The position numbers and the translations under genes are program-made. Positions 7,861 to 19,834 of a stretch of DNA of 64,000 nt are shown here, one piece after another. The first letter of the stretch is position 1. Every line of letters starts with the position of its first letter. The stretch is from positions 1-64,000 of the forward strand of contig SVIH01000005.1 of the NCBI GenBank assembly GCA_015069575.1. Reading direction: 5' to 3'. The notes under the pieces were generated by a model. That model was given only the letters and a program-made list of their open reading frames with translations. It had not been told where the DNA came from and ran no database searches. The stretch is from Clostridiales bacterium (lineage in GTDB: Bacteria; Bacillota; Clostridia; Christensenellales; QALW01).

Positions 7861-10383
7861 TTACAAGGTTTCTTGAGTCTCCGCTGTTTCAGTTGATGCG
7901 GTGTTTTCTTCAAGAATTACAGGTTGACCATTTTCGTCAAGAACTACTTCTACATCTTCTTCATGAGGCGCTGTAGCAATAGCAACAACCTTGACGCCTT
8001 CCTTAACACGCATTACTCTTACGCCTTGTGTACTTCTGCCCATAGTACGAATCTGATTAATCTTTGTTCTTATAATAATACCATCATTAGTAATAAGCAT
8101 GATATCTTCTTCGCCGTTAACTGCAGCCATATCAACAATATTACCTGTAAGTTCATTAATATTATGAGTAATAATACCCTTGCAATTTCTTCCGGTTACA
8201 CGATATTCATCTACATCTGTACGCTTACCGTAACCATTTTCTGTAATTGTAAGAATCTCGCATTTATCCTTAATTACAGCCATATTAACAACATAATCAT
8301 CATCCTGAAGATTAATTGCTGTTACACCCATTGTGGCACGGCTCATATTACGCACAAGTCTTTCTTCAAAACGAATAGCCTTACCTTTATTAGTTGCAAG
8401 CAAAACATCATTTTCGCCGTTAGAAAGTTCAACATTAACAAGTTCATCGCCTTCACGAAGAACAATGGCGATAAGGCCGTTTTTGCGGATATTATATTCG
8501 CTTAATGCCGTCTTTTTAATAAAGCCCTGCCTTGTTGCCATAACAAGATTCATATTCTGGCGGTTTTCTTCGCCTTCAGGAAGCGCAATAACTGTTGTTA
8601 CCTTTTCACCGCCATCAAGGTTAAGAAGGTTTACTATAGCGCTGCCCTTTGCAGTTCTTCCTGCTTCAGGAATCTGATAGCACCTTAACTGGAATACCCT
8701 TCCCTTTGTGGTAAAGAAAAGAATATCTGTGTGGGTATTTGAAACAAGCACTCTTTCAACAAAATCTTCATCCCTTGTGGTGATACCCGTAATACCTTTA
8801 CCACCGCGGTTCTGTGCGCGATAAGTATCTGCAGGAACGCGCTTAATGTAGCCAAAATGAGTCATGGTAACAACCATATCTTCCTGCTGAATTAAGGATT
8901 CAAGGTCAATTTCATCAGAACTGAATGTAATTTCGGTTCTGCGGTCATCACCGTATTTATCCTTAATTACAAGAAGTTCTTCTTTAATAATATCAAGCAC
9001 CATCTGTGGTGAAGCAAGAATAGCGCGGAAATATGCAATATTCTTTTGTAATTCATCAAATTCCTGCTGAAGTTTTTCTTTTTCAAGACCTGTTAAGCGC
9101 TGAAGACGCATATCAAGAATGCTCTTTGCCTGTTCTAATGAGAAGTTAAGTTCTTCCATTAAACGATTTCTTGCAATTTCAGTTGTCTGGCTTGAACGGA
9201 TTAACGCAATAACAGTATCAATAATATCAAGCGCCCTTAAAAAGCCTTCAACAAGATGTGCCCTTGCAAGAGCTTTATTAAGATCATACTGTGTTCTTCT
9301 TGTAACAACTTCCTTTTGATGTTCAAGATAGTAATAAAGCATTTCTTTAAGATTAAGCACCCTTGGTTCGCCATCAACAAGTGCAAGCATAATCGCACCA
9401 AAGCTATCCTGAAGTTGTGTATGCTTATAAAGGAAATTAAGAACAACCTGTGGATTAACATCCTTCTTTAGTTCAAGAACGATGCGCATACCTTCCTTGT
9501 TGGATTCATCCCTTAAATCACTTAAGCCTTCAAACGCCTTGTCCTTATGAAGTTCAGCAATTCTTTCAATAAGCCTTGCTTTATTAACCTGATAAGGAAT
9601 TTCTGTGATAACTATTCTTTGACGGTCAGCAGTAATCTGTTCGATTTCGTGCTTGGCACGGATAACAATTCTGCCCCTGCCTGTTAAATAAGTATCACGG
9701 ATACCTGTTACACCCATAACCTGCGCTGCAGTTGGGAAATCAGGCCCCTTAATATGTTCCATAAGTTCTTCAATGGAAATATCAGCATTTTCGATTAATG
9801 CAACAACGCCGTCAATAACCTCTCTTAAATTATGTGGCGGAATGTTTGTTGCCATACCAACTGCAATACCATCAGAGCCATTTACCATTAAGTTAGGAAA
9901 TCTTGATGGTAAAACGCGGGGTTGCATTTCGGTTTCATCAAAGTTTGGATAAAAATCAACGGTTTCCTTATCAATATCTGCTAAAAGTTCGCCTGCGATT
10001 TTGGAAAGTTTTGCTTCAGTATAACGCGAAGCTGCTGCAGGATCGCCATCAACCGTACCAAAGTTACCTTGACCGTAAGCAAGGGTATAACGGATAGAAA
10101 AGGGCTGTGCAAGACGAACTAACGCATCATAAATTGATGAATCGCCATGGGGATGGTATTTACCCATAACGTCACCAACGATACGGGCACTTTTCCTTGT
10201 AGGCTTATCAAAGGTATATCCAGATTCGTACATCGAATAAAGAATTCTGCGATGAACAGGTTTTAAACCATCGCGCACATCAGGCAGCGCACGGCTGATA
10301 TTAACTGCCATTGCGTAGGATATAAAGGATTTTTTTACTTCGGATTCAATATCTATATCAATAATTCTATTATTTTGTTCCAT
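7861..10383 (-). CDS. gyrA: DNA gyrase subunit A
   Basis: 840-residue type IIA topoisomerase subunit, the breakage-reunion half of gyrase that introduces negative supercoils with GyrB. Catalytic Tyr is Y121 in A-A-S-R-Y-T-E-A-K. The quinolone pocket [17 protein letters not shown] (77-93) keeps the serine and aspartate found in drug-sensitive enzymes (S82, D86). The C-terminal beta-pinwheel begins after about residue 500 and carries a GyrA box, QNRGGKG, slightly different from the canonical QRRGGKG. An acidic low-complexity tail closes the protein. It lies 14 bases after gyrB. Confidence 0.98.
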   Translation of the reverse strand: MEQNNRIIDIDIESEVKKSFISYAMAVNISRALPDVRDGLKPVHRRILYSMYESGYTFDKPTRKSARIVGDVMGKYHPHGDSSIYDALVRLAQPFSIRYTLAYGQGNFGTVDGDPAAASRYTEAKLSKIAGELLADIDKETVDFYPNFDETEMQPRVLPSRFPNLMVNGSDGIAVGMATNIPPHNLREVIDGVVALIENADISIEELMEHIKGPDFPTAAQVMGVTGIRDTYLTGRGRIVIRAKHEIEQITADRQRIVITEIPYQVNKARLIERIAELHKDKAFEGLSDLRDESNKEGMRIVLELKKDVNPQVVLNFLYKHTQLQDSFGAIMLALVDGEPRVLNLKEMLYYYLEHQKEVVTRRTQYDLNKALARAHLVEGFLRALDIIDTVIALIRSSQTTEIARNRLMEELNFSLEQAKSILDMRLQRLTGLEKEKLQQEFDELQKNIAYFRAILASPQMVLDIIKEELLVIKDKYGDDRRTEITFSSDEIDLESLIQQEDMVVTMTHFGYIKRVPADTYRAQNRGGKGITGITTRDEDFVERVLVSNTHTDILFFTTKGRVFQLRCYQIPEAGRTAKGSAIVNLLNLDGGEKVTTVIALPEGEENRQNMNLVMATRQGFIKKTALSEYNIRKNGLIAIVLREGDELVNVELSNGENDVLLATNKGKAIRFEERLVRNMSRATMGVTAINLQDDDYVVNMAVIKDKCEILTITENGYGKRTDVDEYRVTGRNCKGIITHNINELTGNIVDMAAVNGEEDIMLITNDGIIIRTKINQIRTMGRSTQGVRVMRVKEGVKVVAIATAPHEEDVEVVLDENGQPVILEENTASTETAETQETL

Positions 10384-10397
10384 AAATTTTCACTTCC

Positions 10398-12350
<1,953 letters not shown>

Positions 12351-12547
12351 TCACCCTTTTATATATATAATAATATATTTATATATAATATAGCATATTT
12401 TTGCGTGCGTGTAAACGATTTTTTGTTAATTATCAGTATTTTTTTATTTAAAAGCAGTTTAGGGCTTGTTTTTTACATATTTCTTCGTTTGTTGACTATT
12501 TATCCGTCTTTATTTAAAGTTTTGTCAAACACCCCTTAAAAAGCGTT

Positions 12548-12577
12548 AAAACCGACATCTATAAAGATGCCGGTTTT
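12548..12577 (-). terminator. Terminator after the Cys-rich gene
   Basis: 13-base imperfect arms (12548-12560 and 12565-12577, one mismatch) with a short loop. The minus-strand continuation is TTTTAACGCTTTTT. Confidence 0.7.
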
Positions 12578-12583
12578 AAAAAA

Positions 12584-12802
12584 TCAATTACAGAATCTGC
12601 CGTATGAAATCGTTGATCCTGTGCAGCATGAACCAAACGATCTTCTTTGTGGCAAAAGATTTATACAGTTTTCAGAATTACTTCTTCTGTTTAAGCAACC
12701 GCAATTATTATTTGAACAACCGCAGTTATTTGAGCAACCGCAATTATTGTTGCAACTGTAGTTATTTGAAGAACCTGTATTACAATTAAATGAACAACAC
12801 AT
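12584..12802 (-). CDS. Small Cys/Asn-rich protein, possible spore coat component
   Basis: 72 residues. The first half is almost entirely Cys, Asn, Ser and Gly, with repeated C-G-C-S-N-N units. The second half has R-R-S-N-S-E-N-C-I-N-L-L-P-Q-R-R, and the C-terminus is G-R-F-C-N. ATG at 12802 follows a strong GGAGGGG. I do not recognise a named family. Composition and the sigma-K-like promoter at 12824-12852 suggest a late mother-cell (coat or crust) protein; that is inference. A transposed metal-binding or antimicrobial role is possible but unsupported. Confidence 0.6.
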   Translation of the reverse strand: MCCSFNCNTGSSNNYSCNNNCGCSNNCGCSNNNCGCLNRRSNSENCINLLPQRRSFGSCCTGSTISYGRFCN

Positions 12803-12823
12803 ATTTTTCCCCTCCTGCAATAA

Positions 12824-12852
12824 TATACTATGAAATATCTTTAAATTTTGTT
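12824..12852 (-). promoter_or_regulatory. Sigma-K-like promoter of the Cys-rich gene
   Basis: On the minus strand AACA (12849-12852) is followed after 16 bases by CATAGTATA (12824-12832). This fits the sigma-K pattern mACm-N16-CATAnnnTA. No sigma-A pair of comparable quality lies in the interval. Confidence 0.45.
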
Positions 12853-12884
12853 AATAATCCTTTATTTATAGTGCATAATCACCA

Positions 12885-12912
12885 TTGACACAAAACGCAA
12901 AAAATGTATAAT
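12885..12912 (+). promoter_or_regulatory. Sigma-A promoter of the GH5-like gene
   Basis: TTGACA (12885-12890), 16 bases, TATAAT (12907-12912): consensus hexamers with a slightly short spacer. Confidence 0.78.
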
Positions 12913-12949
12913 GAAATCAGGTTATTAATTTTCAAAAGGAGTTCTTTTT

Positions 12950-14788
12950 ATGGAATTTATGATAGGCTGTAACTATTGGGCAAGCCATGCAGGAATTGAA
13001 ATGTGGGCTAACTGGGATTTGCAGCAGGTTGAAAAAGATTTTATTCTTTTAAAAGAAAACAAAGTTAACACACTGCGTATTTTTGTTAACTGGCGTGATT
13101 TTCAGCCTGTTCAGGCTTTATACGGACCTATGAACAGCGTTAAAGGTTATGTGATGAAAGATTTATCCGAACCTTCTAACCCCTACTATCTTGATGAAAA
13201 AATGCTTGAGCATTTTAGTGAGTTTTGCGATTTATCAGAAAAATACGGCTTTAAATTGATTGTTGGCATTATTACAGGTTGGATGAGTGGCAGAATGTTT
13301 GCACCCCCTGCATTAGAGGGCAGAAACACTTTTACTGATCCTGTTTCTTTGCGTTTTCAAATTAAACTTGTTACAGGCATCGTAAAACAATTTAAAAATA
13401 AAAAAGCAATTTACGCTTGGAATTTAGGCAACGAATGTAACTGCATGTCCCCCTGTTTAAACCGTGAAGAAGCATTTAACTGGTGTTCTTTAATTGCAAA
13501 CACCATCCGTGCTAATGATTCTACCCGTCCTGTTATAAGCGGTATGCACGGTCTTGTTACAGAAGAAACCGAAAATAATCACTGGCTTATTTCTGACCAG
13601 GGCGAAACAACAGATATGCTTACAACCCATCCCTATGCGTATTTTGTGCCACATTGTTTAATGGATCCTATGAATTCCATCCGCACACTTATGCACGGTG
13701 CAACAGAAACACGCCTTTACAGCGATATAAGTAATAAACCGTGTCTTGTTGAAGAATTGGGCACATTAAGCAATTCTATTTGTTCTGACGATGTTTCTGC
13801 ACAATTTATGAATGCAAATCTGTTTTTGAATTGGGCATATAATTCGCCCGGTGTTTTATGGTGGTGCGCACATGAGCAAAGTCATCTTTCCACACCCCCT
13901 TATAATTGGAATATGCTTGAAAGAGAACTTGGCTTGCTTGATAAAGATTTTAAACCAAAAAAATATTTCTTAAAAATGAAAGATTTTGCAATGTGGCTTG
14001 AAAAAACAGGTTTAAAACAGAGCAAACCTTTAACAGACAGCGCCATTCTTTTAACTAAAAATTCTGACCATTGGGGCTTGGGATATATGAGTTTTATCCT
14101 TTTAAAACAAGCAGGTCTTGAACCTGAATTTGTTGCGCCTAACAGCGTTATTCCTGAAAAAAAAGCTTATATAATGCCTTCTTGCCACGGTCAAGGCAGT
14201 TTATACAAAAAGTATTACGAGCAATTAAAACAGCGCGTTTTTGATGGTGCAACCCTTTATGTTTCAAACGCCGACGGTTTCTTCACTGAATATAACGAAT
14301 TCTTTGGTTTTAAAATAACCTCTATAGAACTTAAAAGCGACATTAAAGGCTCTTTTAAAGTGGGAGAAGCAGAAATACCCTATTCGTACGGTCAAAGGCG
14401 TTTAATTGAGCCTACAAGCGCTAAAGTGCTTGCGAAAGATACTTATGGTAATCCTTTATTACTTGAAAATAAATATGGTGCCGGAAAAGTTGTTTTCTTT
14501 AATTGCCCCATAGAAGAACAAATGCTTGATATATCATATGCATTTAATGAAAAAAGACATATGCTGTATAAAGAAATTTTCAAGGACATTATCGATAATA
14601 AAAAGGTTGTTGCTTTGAACGATTTTGCAATAGTTATTGAAAACAAAACTGCAATCACCGTTGTAAATGTTTCTGATAAAGAAATTGATCCACAAATTAA
14701 ATTTAACGGTGTTAAACCAAACACCGTATATTATGGCAGTTTGGAAAAAATACCCCCTTGCGAAGCAGTTGTATTCAGCATAAAATAA
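12950..14788 (+). CDS. GH5-like glycoside hydrolase (beta-mannanase/cellulase superfamily)
   Basis: 612 residues without a signal peptide, so probably cytoplasmic. The N-terminal about 340 residues form a clan GH-A TIM barrel: N-T-L-R-I-F-V-N-W early, the acid/base glutamate E162 in N-L-G-N-E-C-N, and the nucleophile E269 in L-V-E-E-L-G-T. The C-terminal part (about 350-612) looks like the glutamine-amidotransferase-like and beta-sandwich domains seen in GH42-type and related enzymes (Y-I-M-P-S-C-H-G-Q-G near 405). Substrate is unknown; intracellular trimming of imported oligosaccharides is plausible. The ATG at 12950 has AAAGGAG 8 bases upstream. Codon 4 is a second possible ATG. Confidence 0.78.
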   Translation: MEFMIGCNYWASHAGIEMWANWDLQQVEKDFILLKENKVNTLRIFVNWRDFQPVQALYGPMNSVKGYVMKDLSEPSNPYYLDEKMLEHFSEFCDLSEKYGFKLIVGIITGWMSGRMFAPPALEGRNTFTDPVSLRFQIKLVTGIVKQFKNKKAIYAWNLGNECNCMSPCLNREEAFNWCSLIANTIRANDSTRPVISGMHGLVTEETENNHWLISDQGETTDMLTTHPYAYFVPHCLMDPMNSIRTLMHGATETRLYSDISNKPCLVEELGTLSNSICSDDVSAQFMNANLFLNWAYNSPGVLWWCAHEQSHLSTPPYNWNMLERELGLLDKDFKPKKYFLKMKDFAMWLEKTGLKQSKPLTDSAILLTKNSDHWGLGYMSFILLKQAGLEPEFVAPNSVIPEKKAYIMPSCHGQGSLYKKYYEQLKQRVFDGATLYVSNADGFFTEYNEFFGFKITSIELKSDIKGSFKVGEAEIPYSYGQRRLIEPTSAKVLAKDTYGNPLLLENKYGAGKVVFFNCPIEEQMLDISYAFNEKRHMLYKEIFKDIIDNKKVVALNDFAIVIENKTAITVVNVSDKEIDPQIKFNGVKPNTVYYGSLEKIPPCEAVVFSIK

Positions 14789-14789
14789 C

Positions 14790-14815
14790 AAAAACGGGCT
14801 TTTGCCCGTTTTTTT
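14790..14815. terminator. Bidirectional terminator between GH5-like and SDR genes
   Basis: AAAAACGGGC / GCCCGTTTTT with a TTTT loop and T-runs on both sides. It serves the plus-strand glycosidase and the minus-strand dehydrogenase, whose stop it overlaps. Confidence 0.9.
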
Positions 14816-15551
14816 ACATTCTCTTTTTTTGTATTTTATATGAAAACTCAGTAAGTATACTTTCAGGCAATAACTTTGCCATAACATACGCCATTTTTAT
14901 TTTGAAAGTAGGAATTATAATGGCTTTTCCTTTAAACATTTTCTTCAATGCGTATTTAACTGCAAACTCGCTTGAAATAGGTTTTGAAGAAGACGTTGTG
15001 CCTGCAACTGAATTAAATTCAGTTTTAACTGAACCCGGGCAAAAAGCAGATACTGTTACACCTGTGCCTTTTGCTTCCCTGTTTGCTGCCTGTGACGCAC
15101 GCAAAACAAAGGCTTTTGATGCATAATAAAGCGCAAAATACGGCCCTGCCATAAATGCTGCCGCCGAAGCAGTATTAAGTATTCTGCCTTTTTTATTTTC
15201 CATAAAACGCTTTAAATAAAGTTTTTGCAATAAATATTGCGCAGTAACATTAATATTTATCATCTGCACATCTTCATCTGCATTACTATCTTTAATTGCG
15301 CCAAACTTTCCAAATCCCGCATTATTAATTAAAATGTCAGCATCAGGAAAATCATTAAAAAGTTTATGGCAATTTTCCGCTTTTGAAAGGTCAAGGGCTA
15401 CAGGTGTACATTTATTTTTAAGTTCCTGTTTAACTTCTAAAAGTTTATCTTCCCTTCTTGCCACAAGAACCGTTTCGTATCCCATTTTATCAAGTTGAAT
15501 TGCAAATTCTTTGCCTAAACCACTGCTTGCGCCTGTTATAACTGCTAACAT
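14814..15551 (-). CDS. Short-chain dehydrogenase/reductase
   Basis: 245-residue classical SDR with a Rossmann fold: TGASSGLGKEFA (6-17) binds NAD(P), N-N-A-G follows at about 82, the catalytic serine is in N-T-A-S-A-A-A, and Y-x-x-x-K is in Y-Y-A-S-K. The C-terminal extension with hydrophobic and basic residues resembles the DltE/YqjQ-type group. Substrate cannot be told. It is the last gene of the ttcA-to-SDR run and starts 10 bases after maf. Confidence 0.88.
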   Translation of the reverse strand: MLAVITGASSGLGKEFAIQLDKMGYETVLVARREDKLLEVKQELKNKCTPVALDLSKAENCHKLFNDFPDADILINNAGFGKFGAIKDSNADEDVQMININVTAQYLLQKLYLKRFMENKKGRILNTASAAAFMAGPYFALYYASKAFVLRASQAANREAKGTGVTVSAFCPGSVKTEFNSVAGTTSSSKPISSEFAVKYALKKMFKGKAIIIPTFKIKMAYVMAKLLPESILTEFSYKIQKKRM

Positions 15552-15561
15552 GCTTGTCCCC

Positions 15562-16110
15562 TTAAAATTTTTTCAATTCTTCATAAAGCCTTTGACAAGG
15601 CAAACCCATAACGGTGTAAAAATCACCGTTAATTTTTTTTACGAATTTTGCGCCTATTCCTTGCACTGCATAACTGCCTGCTTTATCCATAGGCTCATTT
15701 GTTGAAATATATTGATTTATTTCGTTTTCTGTAAGTTCAGCAAACAAAACCGTTGCTTTTTCAAAAAACACTTTTATTTTTTCTTTTGAAATTATAGCAA
15801 CACCTGTTATTACCTGATGTTCTTTCCCCGAAAGTTTCTTAAGCATACTAAAAGCATCTTTTTTATTCTTTGGTTTACCTAAAATTTCATCTTCAAGCAC
15901 TACCACAGTGTCTGCGCCAATTACAGTTGCATTTTTATTTTTTTCAAAAACTTCCTGGGCCTTTAAAAAAGCAACTTTTTCAACACCTTTTTTTATAGGA
16001 ATATTGTTTGGTATTTCAGTTTCGTTTTTTGCCGGTATTATTTTAAATTCAAGGCCCATCAGTTCCAGAATTTCTTTGCGGCGTGGCGAATTAGATGCAA
16101 GTATCAGCAT
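15562..16110 (-). CDS. maf: Maf-like nucleoside triphosphate pyrophosphatase
   Basis: 182 residues of the Maf/HAM1 fold: ILASNSPRRKEIL at the N-terminus is the substrate loop, G-A-D-T-V-V and the lysine in G-K-P-K-N follow. Maf proteins hydrolyse non-canonical or UTP/dTTP nucleotides and affect septum formation. Its start codon shares one base with the glcK stop (TAATG), indicating coupled translation. Confidence 0.94.
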   Translation of the reverse strand: MLILASNSPRRKEILELMGLEFKIIPAKNETEIPNNIPIKKGVEKVAFLKAQEVFEKNKNATVIGADTVVVLEDEILGKPKNKKDAFSMLKKLSGKEHQVITGVAIISKEKIKVFFEKATVLFAELTENEINQYISTNEPMDKAGSYAVQGIGAKFVKKINGDFYTVMGLPCQRLYEELKKF

Positions 16111-17039
16111 TATTCACCTAAACACGCAGCACCGATAATGCCTGCATCGTTACCCATCTGGGCTTTTAATATCTTTGTTCCATATAAATGGGAAAATGTT
16201 ACATGTTGTTGTACTTTGTTTCTTACAGGCTCAAGTAAAAACTCGCCTGCGTTTGCAACACCGCCACCTAAAGCAATAACATCAGGATCAAGGAAATTAA
16301 CAATACTTGCAAGCACTTGAGCAAGATTATCAGTATATTCCTTGAACAGTTTCATACCATACTCATCGCCATCTCTTGCAGCATCAATAACAGTTCTTGC
16401 ATTTACTTTTTCACTTTTTGCAATTTGTGAATCCGTATTTTCATCAAGATCCTTAAGCGCCATTTTAATTAATGCCGTTGCGGAGCAATATGCTTCAATA
16501 CAGCCGTGATTTCCACAACCGCATTTATTACCGTCTGCTTTAAAAATTGCGTGTCCTATTTCAGCGCCTATATTATGACTGCCTGTATAAAGTTTGCCGT
16601 TTAAAACGATACCGCCGCCAACACCTGTACCAAGAGTAAGCATAACAAAATTTTTACTGCCCTTTCCACAACCGCCAACATATTCTGCCAAAGCAGCAAC
16701 ATTTGCATCGTTTCCTAAAAACACAGGAAGATCAACATACTGCTGAAATTTTGCCCTGATAGGATAATTTATCCAATGAATATTACTGTTATCACTTACA
16801 GTGCCCGCTTCATTATCAAGCACACCAGGTGCTCCGATTCCAACATATTTTATGTCTTTTTTATCAATACCGTTATCATCTATTAATTTATTAACTATTG
16901 CACCCATATCCGCGATAATTTCATCATATGGTCTTTCAGCGTTTGTGGGAGTAGATAATCTTTTAACAATTTCGCGATTTTCATTTACCAAGCCAACTGC
17001 AATATTTGTTCCGCCTAAATCAACACCAATTGTATACAT
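16110..17039 (-). CDS. glcK: ROK-family glucokinase
   Basis: 309 residues. The N-terminal phosphate loop D-L-G-G-T-N-I-A (7-14), catalytic Asp in F-L-G-N-D-A-N, the E-I-G-H zinc histidine and the zinc-binding cluster C-G-C-G-N-H-G-C-I-E-A-Y are all present, giving the ROK signature. It probably phosphorylates glucose with ATP in the cytoplasm. Neighbours hprK and maf overlap it by a single base on each side. Placement with hprK ties it to carbon control. Confidence 0.92.
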   Translation of the reverse strand: MYTIGVDLGGTNIAVGLVNENREIVKRLSTPTNAERPYDEIIADMGAIVNKLIDDNGIDKKDIKYVGIGAPGVLDNEAGTVSDNSNIHWINYPIRAKFQQYVDLPVFLGNDANVAALAEYVGGCGKGSKNFVMLTLGTGVGGGIVLNGKLYTGSHNIGAEIGHAIFKADGNKCGCGNHGCIEAYCSATALIKMALKDLDENTDSQIAKSEKVNARTVIDAARDGDEYGMKLFKEYTDNLAQVLASIVNFLDPDVIALGGGVANAGEFLLEPVRNKVQQHVTFSHLYGTKILKAQMGNDAGIIGAACLGE

Positions 17040-17962
17040 TATTCTTCCTCCATCATATTTTTCTGTCTTTCTCTTATTTCATCAAGGGCATTATATCCCG
17101 TTTGTTTTAATCTTGTGTTTCTTGCCGCTGTTTCCATAATGATCGCAAGATTTCTGCCCGGATGAACAGGAATAGTTAAAAGAGGCACGCCTACTTCCAA
17201 TATTTCCATACGATCTTCATCCATACCTAAACGATCATAATCCTTATCTTTATCCCAAAATTCAAGATGCACAACAAGATCAATACTCTTTGAATGTATA
17301 ACTGCACTTACGCCATACATAAGTTCAACATTTATTATGCCAACACCGCGCATTTCCATCATATTGCGAATACTTTCAGGAGCTTCGCCAACAAGCCTGT
17401 TTTCTGCTATTCTTTTAACTATAACCGAATCATCAGCAACTAATCTGTGGCCACGTTTAACAAGTTCAAGGGCTGCTTCGCTTTTACCGATACCCGATTC
17501 ACCTGTAACAAGCACACCTAAACCGTAAATATCAAGCAAAACACCATGAACAGTGGTCATTGGCGCAAGTTTGGAATTAAGATATCCTGAAAGTTCTGCA
17601 ACTACTTTTGTTGCAGTTGATTTTTTAGATTTAAACACCACCGCATTATTCTTTATTGCAATTTCCTGAAGTTCAGGAATTTCCTTTGCATTGGCACTTA
17701 TTACCGCAAAAGGAAAAGGCACTTTTAAAAGCCCTTCCAGTGCTTTAACACGCATCTCTTTTGATATTGACATCAAATAAGAAACTTCTGCTGTACCGAT
17801 AACCTGTATTCTCGAAATATCAAAGCGTTGATGAAAACCTGCAAGAAATAATCCCGGCCTGTTAATATCAGCGCAAGGTACTTCAACCGTTTTTTTATCC
17901 CCTGCCCAAACTACATCAAAATGAAGATCCTGGGCAAGTTTACAAATAGATATTTTTGCCAT
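17039..17962 (-). CDS. hprK: HPr kinase/phosphorylase
   Basis: 307 residues, standard HprK/P length. The Walker A loop GESGIGKSEAALEL (about 153-166) and the signature around R-G-V-G-I-I-N-V with V-V-H-L-E-F-W are visible. The enzyme phosphorylates and dephosphorylates Ser46 of HPr and so drives CcpA-dependent catabolite repression in Firmicutes. Neither HPr nor other PTS genes lie in the window. It overlaps glcK by one base. Confidence 0.96.
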   Translation of the reverse strand: MAKISICKLAQDLHFDVVWAGDKKTVEVPCADINRPGLFLAGFHQRFDISRIQVIGTAEVSYLMSISKEMRVKALEGLLKVPFPFAVISANAKEIPELQEIAIKNNAVVFKSKKSTATKVVAELSGYLNSKLAPMTTVHGVLLDIYGLGVLVTGESGIGKSEAALELVKRGHRLVADDSVIVKRIAENRLVGEAPESIRNMMEMRGVGIINVELMYGVSAVIHSKSIDLVVHLEFWDKDKDYDRLGMDEDRMEILEVGVPLLTIPVHPGRNLAIIMETAARNTRLKQTGYNALDEIRERQKNMMEEE

Positions 17963-17966
17963 AAAA

Positions 17967-18770
17967 TCACCTGTTTAAAATAAGCCTTTCAACTGTACGC
18001 GCTACGCCATCATCATCGTTACTTTCAACTACTAAATCAGAAGCCTTTTTAGCCTCATCCCAGCCATTTGCAACGCAACAGGAATAACCTGTATTTGTAA
18101 GCATAGAAATATCGTTTCCGCTATCGCCAAATACGATTAATTCTTCTTTTTTTATGTTCAGCATGTCCAAAAGCACCAAAAGCGTTTTATCCTTTTGCGC
18201 ATCAATATGTGACATTTCAACATATCTTGGATGTGACGCACAAATATTGATACTTTCACCAAACATTTTTTGAATGTTTTCAAAATGATGTTTTGCATTA
18301 TCAGGTTCGCTTATAAAAACTATTTTTGAAAGTTTTTTATTTTTAACGAATTCAAGCACATCGCCTTCGATCACGATACCAAGGGAAGTGGTTTCCTTAT
18401 GATACCAATGCCTGTATTCATCATCAAAATTAGTGTAAAGCACATTATCGATGTAAAGATTCATATGTACATTATTTTCAACACCGTATTTTACAATTTT
18501 TTGCATGTGTTCATCTTCAAGAGGTCTGAAATATATTCGCTCTTTTGAAAAATTATCATAAATTTCAGCACCCATAATGTTTATTGAATATCTTGAAAAT
18601 GTAAGTTTGGGCATCAGATATTCCATTGAACCGTACATTCTGCCGGTGCATACTGCAAAATCAACGCCCATTTCCTGTGCCTTTTTAAGCACACTAATTG
18701 AATAATCGCTGATTTCCTTATTTGAATCAAGCAGTGTTCCATCTAAATCTGATGCAATAAGTTTAAACAT
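17967..18770 (-). CDS. Cof-type HAD phosphatase
   Basis: 267-residue HAD subfamily IIB (Cof) hydrolase. Motif I DLDGTLLDSN (8-17), motif II C-T-G-R, the motif III lysine in D-K-T-L, and motif IV F-G-D-S-G-N-D-I-S-M-L are intact. Likely acts on sugar phosphates or cofactors; substrate unknown. It starts 10 bases after ylmC. Confidence 0.9.
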   Translation of the reverse strand: MFKLIASDLDGTLLDSNKEISDYSISVLKKAQEMGVDFAVCTGRMYGSMEYLMPKLTFSRYSINIMGAEIYDNFSKERIYFRPLEDEHMQKIVKYGVENNVHMNLYIDNVLYTNFDDEYRHWYHKETTSLGIVIEGDVLEFVKNKKLSKIVFISEPDNAKHHFENIQKMFGESINICASHPRYVEMSHIDAQKDKTLLVLLDMLNIKKEELIVFGDSGNDISMLTNTGYSCCVANGWDEAKKASDLVVESNDDDGVARTVERLILNR

Positions 18771-18779
18771 ATTTTCTCC

Positions 18780-19034
18780 TTAGTTTAAATTACAATGTGC
18801 GCTTATTGGCACATCTACTATTATGACATCATCCCCTAATTTTCGTATTTTGTTCCAGGGGACAATAATATTCCTTTGTTTTTGAAAAATGTTGGTTAAC
18901 GAAAAACATCCGGGCACCACGATAGCATCAAGCCTGCAGGTGTTTACATCTATTATTATATCACAAACGCATCCCATCCGTCTACCATCACAAACATTTA
19001 TGACTTCTTTTCTTCTTAAATCTGAAAATGTCAT
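18780..19034 (-). CDS. ylmC: YlmC/YmxH-family sporulation protein (PRC-barrel)
   Basis: 84 residues with the family opening S-D-L-R-R-K-E-V-I-N-V-C-D-G-R-R-M-G and a PRC-barrel pattern through I-I-V-P-W-N-K-I-R-K-L-G-D-D-V-I-I-V. Members are small, restricted to spore-forming Firmicutes and induced during sporulation; the exact role is unknown. Placed between ttcA and a HAD gene. Confidence 0.85.
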   Translation of the reverse strand: MTFSDLRRKEVINVCDGRRMGCVCDIIIDVNTCRLDAIVVPGCFSLTNIFQKQRNIIVPWNKIRKLGDDVIIVDVPISAHCNLN

Positions 19035-19090
19035 TTTATCAAAACCTCCGCACTTTTTTACATTATATGCTAAAGATTTTGTTTTGTTGC

Positions 19091-19834
19091 TTACTTATTT
19101 ATTACATACTTATCCCATAAATTATATGTTTCAGTATTATCAAGGGCATGCAGAAGTTTTTCATGCAAATCAGGATATTTTTTTGAAAGTTCGCCAATTA
19201 AATCTTTAATATCCTGCCTTGAAGTTTTACCATCAATGGGACATGGTGCATTTACTATAGGAAGTTCATTATCCTTTGCACAGCCTGAAAGAATTTCTTC
19301 AGGAACATAAATAAATGGTCTTATCACTTTTAAATCAATTCGCGTTAAATATGTTACCGGCGCAAACGTGTTCATTCTTGCTTCAAAAAACATACTCATT
19401 AATAAAGTTTCAATAGCATCGTCCCTATGATGCGCAAGCGCCACTTTATTACACCCTAATTCCTTAGCGGCGTTATTAAGTGCACCTCTGCGCATATTTG
19501 CACATAACGCGCATGGGTTTTTTTCTTTGCGCACATTGAACACCACATCGCCAATGGACGATTCAACCCTTTTATATTCTACACCGATTTTTTCACAAAA
19601 GTTTTGTATGGGCGTTGTATCAAAAGGTTTAAACCCTAAATCAATAGTAATGGCATATATTTCAAAATTCTTTTTTGAAAATTTTTTATAAATAGACAAT
19701 GCAAACAGGAGCATAAGGCTATCCTTGCCCCCTGAAATACCAACGGCTATTTGATCGCCATCTTGTATCATACCATACTTTTCGTCCGCCCTGCGCACAG
19801 AGCCTAAAACTCTTTTTATATCTGATTTTGCCAT
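19091..19834 (-). CDS. ttcA: TtcA-family tRNA thiolation protein (PP-loop ATPase)
   Basis: 247 residues with the PP-loop G-I-S-G-G-K-D-S-L (about 29-37) and the iron-sulfur/sulfur-transfer cysteines in P-C-A-L-C and P-C-P-I-D-G-K. This places it in the TtcA/TtuA group of tRNA 2-thiolation enzymes; the modified position (C32 or other) cannot be told from sequence alone. The Shine-Dalgarno sequence and start codon lie within a perfect palindrome (19833-19852). Confidence 0.88.
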   Translation of the reverse strand: MAKSDIKRVLGSVRRADEKYGMIQDGDQIAVGISGGKDSLMLLFALSIYKKFSKKNFEIYAITIDLGFKPFDTTPIQNFCEKIGVEYKRVESSIGDVVFNVRKEKNPCALCANMRRGALNNAAKELGCNKVALAHHRDDAIETLLMSMFFEARMNTFAPVTYLTRIDLKVIRPFIYVPEEILSGCAKDNELPIVNAPCPIDGKTSRQDIKDLIGELSKKYPDLHEKLLHALDNTETYNLWDKYVINK

